26,794 nt of DNA from NCBI GenBank assembly GCA_021799935.1, contig JAJYZM010000001.1, positions 1 through 26,794 of the forward strand, in the 5' to 3' direction. The position numbers and the translations under genes are program-made. Below, piece by piece: positions 1 through 6,863 of the stretch. The DNA is from a bacterium (GTDB lineage Bacteria > SZUA-79 > Acidulodesulfobacterales > Acidulodesulfobacteraceae). The notes beneath the pieces are model-generated. The model was not told the origin of the DNA and ran no database searches. It saw nothing but the letters and a program-made list of their open reading frames with translations. Positions within the stretch are counted from its first letter, which is position 1. Every line of letters starts with the position of its first letter.

Positions 1-119
1 TAAAATAGCGCCGCTGTTTTTTCTTGCAGGAAAAACACTGCACCCACAAGATAACATCCGTAATAAGGCGCTATATCCTCGATAATTTTTTCTATATCTT
101 TTATTAAATTTTCGTGCAT
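1..119 (-). CDS. 5' end of an unidentified gene, possibly rimP (runs off left edge)
   Basis: An open frame starts at ATG 117-119 and continues off the left edge, giving 39 codons beginning MHENLIKDIEKIIEDIAPYY and followed by GCYLVGAVFF. An amphipathic helix, then Gly and an ELV-like strand, resembles the N-terminus of the ribosome maturation factor RimP (helix ... G-x-x-LVxVxF). That is a weak likeness over 39 residues, so no symbol is given. No Shine-Dalgarno sequence precedes the ATG. A terminator-like hairpin ends five bases upstream, and a near-consensus promoter lies at 198-226. The gene would therefore have its own leader rather than being read from truA. If it is rimP, nusA and infB would be expected further left. 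Confidence 0.4.
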   Translation of the reverse strand, partial: MHENLIKDIEKIIEDIAPYYGCYLVGAVFFLQEKTAALF

Positions 120-123
120 AAAA

Positions 124-150
124 CAAAAAAAGCGGGTATAACCCACTTTT
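124..150 (-). terminator. Rho-independent terminator or attenuator hairpin
   Basis: On the minus strand GTGGGT (146-141), a three-base loop and ACCCGC (137-132) form a 6-bp stem with one G-T wobble, followed by seven T (131-125). It could end truA transcription, or act as an attenuator in the leader of the next gene, whose ATG begins at 119. A competing partner for the 3' arm exists at 159-165. Confidence 0.65.
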
Positions 151-197
151 ATATAAAAACCCTGCCGTAAAATATTTTTTATATACTATAATATAGA

Positions 198-226
198 ATT
201 ATAAATGAAATTAAATAAAATATCAA
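198..226 (-). promoter_or_regulatory. Sigma-70-type promoter for the left-edge gene
   Basis: The minus strand carries TTGATA (226-221), a 17-bp spacer and TATAAT (203-198). The -35 overlaps the truA stop codon. Transcription would start near 191, giving a leader of about 72 nt that contains the hairpin at 124-150 before the ATG at 119. Confidence 0.6.
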
Positions 227-993
227 CAATAAATTTTATGTCCGTATCTTACGGAATATAAAAAAAGCCCGCAAGCCGGAGCGCATATAACGTTACGCGC
301 TTGATTTTCTCCTTTAAGCATATCGGCCGGGCGGTTAATATCCATTTTTCCGGTTCCGCATAAAATTATAACCCCGACTATTCTCCTTACCATATGCCTT
401 AAAAAACCTTCTCCTTCTATAAATATATCGAATCCGTAATTTTTCCGGCAGATTTCTATTCCGGTAATTACCCTGTGATAATTTTTGTTTTTTTCTCTTC
501 TTTCTCTTTTCGCAAAATTAAAAAAATTATTTCTTCCCAGAAAAATATCTGCGGATTCATTCATCAGGCTCATATTCAATTCATCTTTAACGAACCACGA
601 CTTGTCCGACAACAAGGGACTCCTGAATCCGGAATTTATTTTATAAAGATACTTTTTCGAAATAGTATCGTATGTCGCATGAAACGAATTATGGACTATT
701 TCTACGTTCTTTACCGATATGTCGCGGGGCAGAATTCCGTTTAGCGCATTTTTAAATCTCGTTAAATCGTAATAAAAGGGAAGCTTAAAATTGACGACCT
801 GGTTTAAAGCATGAACGCCTGCGTCCGTTCTACCGGAAACGAATAACTTTACGTTTAATTTCGTAATAATTTTTATGGCTTTCAGTATTTCGCTTTCTAC
901 GGTTTTATTTCCCGGAGACGCTTTAACGCTGTTTTGAGCCTGCCAGCCGTTATAATCCGTTCCGCAATATTCAAAAACCATTAAATAATTCAT
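223..993 (-). CDS. truA: tRNA pseudouridine(38-40) synthase TruA
   Basis: TruA converts uridines 38-40 of the tRNA anticodon arm to pseudouridine. From the chosen ATG the protein has 256 residues, close to the usual family size. The N-terminal EYCGTDYNGWQAQ matches the family's EYDGT-x-x-GWQ-Q motif, and GRTDAGVHA holds the expected catalytic Asp at residue 57. The C-terminal half has the conserved FLRHMVRRIVG segment. Two starts are possible: ATG at 1011 or ATG at 993. I favour 993 because a TATAAT box lies exactly 6 bp upstream (1000-1005), which would put ATG 1011 upstream of the transcript. Neither start has a Shine-Dalgarno sequence. It is the last gene of the minus-strand pil cluster and is separated from pilR by a palindromic repeat. 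Confidence 0.95.
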   Translation of the reverse strand: MNYLMVFEYCGTDYNGWQAQNSVKASPGNKTVESEILKAIKIITKLNVKLFVSGRTDAGVHALNQVVNFKLPFYYDLTRFKNALNGILPRDISVKNVEIVHNSFHATYDTISKKYLYKINSGFRSPLLSDKSWFVKDELNMSLMNESADIFLGRNNFFNFAKRERREKNKNYHRVITGIEICRKNYGFDIFIEGEGFLRHMVRRIVGVIILCGTGKMDINRPADMLKGENQARNVICAPACGLFLYSVRYGHKIYC

Positions 994-999
994 ACGATT

Positions 1000-1005
1000 A
1001 TTATA
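1000..1005 (-). promoter_or_regulatory. Possible -10 box for truA
   Basis: TATAAT on the minus strand lies 6 bp before the preferred truA ATG (991-993). No convincing -35 hexamer is at 16-18 bp. In such AT-rich DNA an isolated -10 is weak evidence. The spacing equals that of the stronger xseB promoter. Confidence 0.3.
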
Positions 1006-1016
1006 ATACATATTTT

Positions 1017-1089
1017 AGATTGCTTCGTCGTCTCCAACTCCTCGCAATGACATACGCCGATTGTCATTGCGAGCGCAGCGAAGCAATCT
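1017..1089. repeat. Nested palindromic repeat, full copy
   Basis: Two nested perfect inverted repeats are present: AGATTGCTTCG (1017-1027) pairs with 1079-1089, and CTCGCAATGAC (1041-1051) pairs with 1063-1073. The right half (1063-1089) matches the inverse of 20056-20082 at 26 of 27 positions, so this is a dispersed element. It fills the pilR-truA gap and may also work as a hairpin at the end of the pilR message. Confidence 0.85.
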
Positions 1090-1108
1090 CCAAAAATTAA
1101 ATTAATTA

Positions 1109-2626
1109 TTATCCGTTATTGCCGCTTTTAGAAAGTATATATCTTAAGGACCTAAGCGACAAACCTAAACTTTTTGCGGCTTCCAATTTAGAATTTTCTT
1201 TTTTTATTCTGCTTGCCGCTATATATTTTTCGACTTCTTTCATAAAATCGGGAAGGGATAAATTCTTTTTTCTGTTAATGCGGTCGAATATATCGACTAT
1301 CTCCGCCATATAACTTTCGGCGCCGCTCCCGTTAAATGCCTCGTTCTTTTGGAATCCGCCGACTTCATTTTTTGCAGACGCCGGGCTTTTTTCTTTCTCT
1401 GTGCTATTTAAGATATAATCGGGGAGACATTCGGCGCTTATTTCTTTCCGTGCATCCCCGCCGCCGGATATATCCCCGCCTTCGCAGTAAATACAGGCTC
1501 TTTCGATAAGGTTTTCAAGTTCCCTGGTATTTCCGGGGTAATCGTAATCCATAAGAGCCGACAGCGCCTCCCGGGAAATAGAATCTATCGTCTTCGAAAA
1601 CTTTTTTATAAAATAAGAAATCAGCGTCGGAATATCTTCTTTATGCTCCCTTAGCGGGGGCATCTCGATATTTATGGTATTTAACCTGTAATATAAATCG
1701 TCCCTGAATTTTCCGGAAGATATTAATGAGCCCAAGTCCTTGTTCGTTGCGGCAATTATCTTAATCCTTGCAGATTCTTCCGTATTGGAGCCTAATTTTC
1801 TATATACCTTCTCCTGTAAAACCCTTAATAGTTTAACTTGGACGCTTAAAGGCAAATCGCCTATTTCGTCTAAAAAAAGAATTCCTCCGTCCGCATATTC
1901 CATCAACCCCATTTTATCGTATTCCGCGCCGGTAAACGCGCCTTTAACATAACCGAACAATTCGCTTTCGATAAGATTATCGGGAATAGCGGCAAGGTTA
2001 ACAGGCACAAAAGGAATATTTTTTAAACTGCCGGAATTTTTAGAATAAATTTCGTATATCAGCCTCGCCGCAAGTTCTTTTCCGGTTCCGGACTCCCCGG
2101 TAATGAGAATATTATTAAAAACCGGAGAAATGCGGGATATTTCGTTTACGACGTTTTTTATCGCTTTAGAAACCCCTTTTATTTCGCCTGACGGAAGACA
2201 AGCGGATTTCAGGTCGTTTAATTCGTTAAAAACCGAAAAATAGTCCAATGCTCTTCTGACGGTAATTTTAAATTCTTCGTTGTCGAAAGGCTTTGTCAGA
2301 TAATCGAAGGCTCCCAGCTTTATTGCTTCTATGCCGGTTTTGACATCGGAATACGCCGTCATTAATATAACCGGAATCTGTTTATATTTCGAGATAAAAT
2401 CCGCCTTTTCCCTCCTGAAATATTTTATGAAATCTATGCCGGACATTTCGGGCATCTTAATATCCGATATAATCAAATTAAAATTTTTTTCGTCTATAAT
2501 CTTTACTGCCGAACTTACGCTTTCGGCGGTAAAGATATCGTATCCCTCAAGTTTAAGAAGTATAGTTAGCGATTCAAGTATTGACCTTTCGTCGTCTATT
2601 ATTAATATTTTAGGTTTATTTTCCAT
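1109..2626 (-). CDS. pilR: Sigma-54-dependent response regulator, PilR-like
   Basis: This is an NtrC-family activator that drives sigma-54 promoters when phosphorylated by its partner kinase. The receiver domain (about 5-125) has acidic D11/D12, phosphoacceptor D55 in SDIKMPE, and K112 in TKPFD. The AAA+ domain has Walker A GESGTGKE (177-184), the sigma-54 contact loop GAFTGA (229-234) and Walker B GGILFLDE (248-255). A Fis-type helix-turn-helix lies at the C-terminus (AAKSLGLSLRSLRYIL). A Ser/Gly/Glu-rich linker of roughly 70 residues before the HTH is longer than usual. It starts 12 bp after the pilS stop with no evident Shine-Dalgarno, so it is probably translationally coupled. The position after pilB-T-C-S supports the name PilR; the DNA target is unknown because no pilA follows. 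Confidence 0.9.
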   Translation of the reverse strand: MENKPKILIIDDERSILESLTILLKLEGYDIFTAESVSSAVKIIDEKNFNLIISDIKMPEMSGIDFIKYFRREKADFISKYKQIPVILMTAYSDVKTGIEAIKLGAFDYLTKPFDNEEFKITVRRALDYFSVFNELNDLKSACLPSGEIKGVSKAIKNVVNEISRISPVFNNILITGESGTGKELAARLIYEIYSKNSGSLKNIPFVPVNLAAIPDNLIESELFGYVKGAFTGAEYDKMGLMEYADGGILFLDEIGDLPLSVQVKLLRVLQEKVYRKLGSNTEESARIKIIAATNKDLGSLISSGKFRDDLYYRLNTINIEMPPLREHKEDIPTLISYFIKKFSKTIDSISREALSALMDYDYPGNTRELENLIERACIYCEGGDISGGGDARKEISAECLPDYILNSTEKEKSPASAKNEVGGFQKNEAFNGSGAESYMAEIVDIFDRINRKKNLSLPDFMKEVEKYIAASRIKKENSKLEAAKSLGLSLRSLRYILSKSGNNG

Positions 2627-2638
2627 TTTAAAATTAAA

Positions 2639-4357
2639 TCAAGACGGTATATTTATTCTTATTAAAGTCCCTCTTCCCGCCCTGCTTATTATGTTTACTT
2701 CTCCGCCTAAGCTTTCCGTTATCGAATGGACTATGGACAGTCCCAATCCGAAACCGTTTTCTTTAGTCGTAAAAAGCGGCTTGAACGCATTTTTTCGGAT
2801 AAAATCGTCCATTCCTTCTCCGTTATCCGAAACGCTTATAGAAATATATTTTTTATCCGTTCCGTTTTCTATCTTTTTTGAGCCTATTCTTATAATTCCC
2901 GTCTCACGTTTGCCGTTTTTAACGCGCGACGCCTTTCTTTCTATAGATTGCGCGGCATTTTGAATTATATTTGCAAATATCTGTCCTATTCTGCTTTTTT
3001 CCGAAAATATTTCCGCATCTTTTCCGACGCTGTTATGTATTTTGATAGAGTTAAAAGCATATCTCGACGCTAATTCTTCTAAAAATAAAAATATGTTGAA
3101 TTTTTCAAAATTTCCGTTTCCGCCTATAGTTTTAGACTTTATTTTTACAAAGCCTAAAAAATCGCTTACCAGATTATCCAGCTTACGCACTTCGGTTGCT
3201 ATAATCCCTACCAATCTGGCGTAATCGCCTTCTTTGCGGTCCACATTTTCGGAACTTAAAACATAAATAGACGTGTTTATAGCCGAAAGCGGATTTCTTA
3301 TTTCGTGCGCAAGCCATCCGGCAAGCTTTCCTGCAGTCGCCAACCCTTCGTTAATCTTAGACTCCAACTCCAGCTGTTTTATATACGTTATATCCCTGAA
3401 TAATAAAATGTACCTGCCTATTCTATGCTCTCCCGTTTCCAGTTTAGTCATCCCGAATCCTAAGACCATATCTTTATGATTTAATTCAAACCGTTTTAGA
3501 TTATTTTCGGGATATGTTTCTTTTATTTCTAATAAATCCGTCGGAAAATTTTCAAAAATATCCGTTATTTTAACGTAAAATTTATGCAGAATACCGGATT
3601 TATGCTTAAAATCAACCTCTACGGAATTTAAATTAAGCATGCCGACTGCCGCTGCGTTCAAAAAAATAACCGAATAGCCTTCGTCGAGAACTATAATTCC
3701 CTGCGAAAAGCTGTTAAACAATTCCCTGTTAAAGTTTTGCGAATTTTTTATAAATTCATCCCTTTCGACAATGGTATCGCTCAGCATACCCAGTTCCCCC
3801 GAAAAATAATACAGAAGCCAGCTGAATATTAAAACGCCGAGTATATTCGTGCTAGTTATAAATAACAGCTTATCGGGATTATATAAAAAATAGGAGTGGT
3901 ATCCGATATCGAAATAATACTGTAAATCCGCCGACAGTCCGATAGCTATAGCGGATGCGGTACCGAATATCATTACTCCGGTTTTTAAAAAAATAAATCC
4001 GGAAATTAATATTAATAAATAATATAAAAAAATAAATTTATCGTTTAGTCCTCCGTTAAATAAAACTATAAAAGATATAAAAATAAAATCGGCAAACAAC
4101 TGGACAAAGCCGAAATATACCAAAAATCGATAATTTTTCTTTTTTTTGAGATAAACGAGAATTGCGTAATAAATCGTGGTCAGCAGTATCGCCGAAGCTA
4201 TAAATAAATAAACGAAAGCGGAATAGCGGACTATATTTTTAAAACTAATCAGGATATAAGCGAGGATAATTACGGAAAAAGCGAGGATCCTGAAAATTAT
4301 CGTAAATCTTATCTTATTATATATGTCCCTGTAAGCGCTTTTATTATCGTTCTTCAT
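2639..4357 (-). CDS. pilS: Membrane sensor histidine kinase, PilS-like
   Basis: The N-terminal 190 residues contain six hydrophobic segments, the membrane topology typical of PilS. A PAS-like domain follows (about 205-325). The dimerisation domain has the H-box LAHEIRNPLSAI with H351 as phosphorylation site. The ATPase domain has an N-box (NIIQNAAQ), G1 (DNGEGMD), F-box (FKPLFTTKENG) and G2 (GLGLSIVHS). It should autophosphorylate and pass phosphate to the downstream PilR-like protein. Its ATG overlaps the pilC stop by 4 bp, so it belongs to the pil operon. In PilS systems the signal is sensed in the membrane and can be the pilin itself; that is family knowledge, not visible here. Confidence 0.9.
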   Translation of the reverse strand: MKNDNKSAYRDIYNKIRFTIIFRILAFSVIILAYILISFKNIVRYSAFVYLFIASAILLTTIYYAILVYLKKKKNYRFLVYFGFVQLFADFIFISFIVLFNGGLNDKFIFLYYLLILISGFIFLKTGVMIFGTASAIAIGLSADLQYYFDIGYHSYFLYNPDKLLFITSTNILGVLIFSWLLYYFSGELGMLSDTIVERDEFIKNSQNFNRELFNSFSQGIIVLDEGYSVIFLNAAAVGMLNLNSVEVDFKHKSGILHKFYVKITDIFENFPTDLLEIKETYPENNLKRFELNHKDMVLGFGMTKLETGEHRIGRYILLFRDITYIKQLELESKINEGLATAGKLAGWLAHEIRNPLSAINTSIYVLSSENVDRKEGDYARLVGIIATEVRKLDNLVSDFLGFVKIKSKTIGGNGNFEKFNIFLFLEELASRYAFNSIKIHNSVGKDAEIFSEKSRIGQIFANIIQNAAQSIERKASRVKNGKRETGIIRIGSKKIENGTDKKYISISVSDNGEGMDDFIRKNAFKPLFTTKENGFGLGLSIVHSITESLGGEVNIISRAGRGTLIRINIPS

Positions 4358-5580
4358 CCCTTAATAGCTTTTCCGAGATTGAATATCGGAAGATACATCG
4401 CAACGACAAGCGTTCCTACGACTACGCCGAGAAATATTATCAGCGCCGGTTCCAGCATCTGCGTCAGGTTATTGACGGCATTATCGACTTCCTCGTCGTA
4501 ATAATCGGCGACTTTGGCAAGCATTGCGTCAAGATTTCCGGTTTTTTCTCCGACCATAACCATCTGGATAACGAGGGGAGGGAACAGCTTGGTTTTATTC
4601 AAAGCGGCGCTTAAAGGCGAACCGGAAGAAACATCCTCTTCCGTTTGCATTAAAGATTCCTCTATAATTTTATTGCCGCTGGTTTTAGAAACGATGGCAA
4701 GTCCGGCAAGTATAGGCACTCCGCTTTCTACCATGGTAGAAAGCGTTCTTGCGAATCTTGCTATAGCAACCTTTTTTAGCAGAATTCCGATAACCGGTAT
4801 CTTAAGGATTATTCTGTCGATATTTCTCTTTCCGCTTTCCTTTTTGTAATAAACCTTAATAGCGAATATAAGCACCCCCAGCACAATTATTATATAAAGT
4901 ACATACGCCCTCATAAAATCGGAAAAACCGATAACGTCTCTGGTAAGAGCGGGCAGTTTCGCTCCCACGCTCGAAAACAGATTTGCGAATACCGGAATAA
5001 CGACGGTCATAAGAATAACGATAACTCCGATTGCAACGCTCAAAACTACTATCGGATATATCATCGCCCCTTTAATTTTTCTTTTTAGCTTTAATATTTT
5101 CTCGAAATACACCGAGAGCCTTTTGAAAACCCTGTCTAAAACCCCGCCCTTTTCGCCGGATTCTACAAGATTGACATATAAATCGTTAAAAACCTTCGGA
5201 AATTTTCTAAGGCTGTCCGACAAAGACGCCCCGTTTTCTATCCCTTCTTTTATTTTTGTCAGAATGCCTTTTAATTCTTTATTTTTCTGCTGTTCTATCA
5301 TTATAGTCAAACCCTGGAGTATAGGCACTCCCGATTCTATCAAGGAAGAAAACTGCCGGGTAAAAACTATGAGATTATTATCGCTTATTTTGGTATTCGG
5401 ACTTATTTCTTTTGTTCCTTGCAGGCTTAATGTGAAAAATTCGCTCTTTTTCTTTACGCTGATAGGATAAACATCCATCTTTCTTACATCTTCAATCGCC
5501 TGCTGATAATTTTCGGCGGTAATTTCCCCTTTTAAATATTCTCCGGTGTGCTTTTTGCCTTTCCATTGATAGGTCGCCAT
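4354..5580 (-). CDS. pilC: Type IV pilus inner-membrane platform protein PilC
   Basis: PilC is the inner-membrane platform on which the PilB and PilT motors act. The 408-residue length is normal. Two T2SSF domains (about 70-190 and 270-395) share the family's SxxLxxxxxFP and ESGE/GEKTGNLD signatures. Three strong hydrophobic segments lie near residues 170-195, 215-240 and 375-400. The N-terminus (MATYQWKGKKHTGEYLKGEI) is the usual start of PilC. A good Shine-Dalgarno (GGAGG) precedes the ATG. It starts 14 bp after pilT and its stop overlaps the pilS start, so translation is coupled. Confidence 0.95.
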   Translation of the reverse strand: MATYQWKGKKHTGEYLKGEITAENYQQAIEDVRKMDVYPISVKKKSEFFTLSLQGTKEISPNTKISDNNLIVFTRQFSSLIESGVPILQGLTIMIEQQKNKELKGILTKIKEGIENGASLSDSLRKFPKVFNDLYVNLVESGEKGGVLDRVFKRLSVYFEKILKLKRKIKGAMIYPIVVLSVAIGVIVILMTVVIPVFANLFSSVGAKLPALTRDVIGFSDFMRAYVLYIIIVLGVLIFAIKVYYKKESGKRNIDRIILKIPVIGILLKKVAIARFARTLSTMVESGVPILAGLAIVSKTSGNKIIEESLMQTEEDVSSGSPLSAALNKTKLFPPLVIQMVMVGEKTGNLDAMLAKVADYYDEEVDNAVNNLTQMLEPALIIFLGVVVGTLVVAMYLPIFNLGKAIKG

Positions 5581-5594
5581 CTACCCGCCTCCGA

Positions 5595-6800
5595 TTATAA
5601 ATTACCGAAATCTATTCCTGAAAAAGGTTTATCCCCGTCCGCGTCCGGCCTGCCTGCCATAGAACCCATAGAACTCTGTCCGGAGTTATTGGAAACGGAT
5701 ATCCCGGCATTTCCCGTTAATCCGCCTTTAGACATAACTCCGGAACTTATAGCCTGCTTTAATTCTTCTATGTCGGACGATCTGTTGTATGCGTCTTCTT
5801 CGCTTATTATTCTTTTATTTACGAGCGACGCAAGCGCCTGATTCAGCGTCTGCATCCCGAATTTTTCCTGTCCGAGCTGAAGCTGTGAATAAATCTGATG
5901 AATTTTATTTTCTCTTATAAGATTTCTTATGGCGGCGTTAGGTATCATCAATTCCGCCGCAAGCACTCTGCCTGCAGTATCCATCCTCGGTATAAGCGTT
6001 TGCGACAGGACTGCGACAAGAGACAAGGAAAGCGACGACCTTACCTCCGGCTGCTGGTCGGGAGGAAATATATCTATGACCCTGCTTATAGTTTGAACGG
6101 CGGAATTCGTATGAAGCGTTCCGAAAGTAAGATGTCCGGTTTCGGCAATAGTAAGAGCGGCTTCCATGGTTTCCATGTCTCTTATTTCGCCGACAAGAAC
6201 TATATCGGGGTCTTCTCTTAATATATGCCTTAGCGCCTCCGAAAAACTGCTTGAATCCTGCCCTATCTCCCTCTGGTTAACAAGGCATCCTTTGTGCGGA
6301 AAAACATACTCAATCGGGTCTTCGATAGTAATTATATGTTCATGTCTGGCCTGATTTACCGCATCTATCATAGAAGCAAGAGTGGTTGTTTTACCGGAAC
6401 CGGTGGGGCCGGTTACCAGTATGAGTCCGCGGGGCGATTTGATAATTTCCCTTATCATAGGAGGAAGACCAAGCAAATCCATAGAAGGAATTTCATGAGG
6501 TATGACTCTGAACGCCCCTGCGACTGCGCCCCTGTCGTAATATAAATTGCCCCTAAACCGCGAAACGCCTTTCTGACTGAAAGAAAAATCCAGTTCGTGC
6601 GTTTCCTCGAACTTTTTTTTCTGCAAGTCGGTAATAACGCTGTAACACAGACCCTGCGTATCGGAAGGCGAAAGCGCGGGAAAATTGAGCGGAACAAGAG
6701 AACCCCTGAGCCTTATTTGGGGCGGCGTTCCGGCCGCTATATGAAGATCGGAAGCCCCCTGGTCCACGGTTGTTTTTAATAAATCGACAATTGACGGCAT
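5595..6800 (-). CDS. pilT: Type IV pilus retraction ATPase PilT
   Basis: PilT is the hexameric cytoplasmic ATPase that powers pilus retraction. Visible motifs are Walker A GPTGSGKT (131-138), the Asp box with ITIEDPIEY, Walker B around ILREDPDIVLVGEIRD, the His box TGHLTFGTLHTN, and the PilT-specific C-terminal AIRNLIRENK (about 290-299), which separates it from PilB-type motors. It lacks the cysteine zinc site of PilB. After about residue 355 there is a Gly/Ser-rich tail of some 45 residues that is not part of the conserved motor and looks disordered. The start has a strong AAAGGAG ribosome site at 7 bp spacing. It lies 63 bp after pilB. Confidence 0.95.
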   Translation of the reverse strand: MPSIVDLLKTTVDQGASDLHIAAGTPPQIRLRGSLVPLNFPALSPSDTQGLCYSVITDLQKKKFEETHELDFSFSQKGVSRFRGNLYYDRGAVAGAFRVIPHEIPSMDLLGLPPMIREIIKSPRGLILVTGPTGSGKTTTLASMIDAVNQARHEHIITIEDPIEYVFPHKGCLVNQREIGQDSSSFSEALRHILREDPDIVLVGEIRDMETMEAALTIAETGHLTFGTLHTNSAVQTISRVIDIFPPDQQPEVRSSLSLSLVAVLSQTLIPRMDTAGRVLAAELMIPNAAIRNLIRENKIHQIYSQLQLGQEKFGMQTLNQALASLVNKRIISEEDAYNRSSDIEELKQAISSGVMSKGGLTGNAGISVSNNSGQSSMGSMAGRPDADGDKPFSGIDFGNL

Positions 6801-6863
6801 ATGCGGCTCCTTTTAATATTTTTTTACATAATCATAATATATAAATAATAATAAAATTCTATA

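Noticed and set aside
2331..2963. Plus-strand open frame of 210 codons
   Set aside because: It is antisense to pilR and pilS, which have intact domain motifs; Ser/Leu/Pro-rich composition is typical of a shadow frame.
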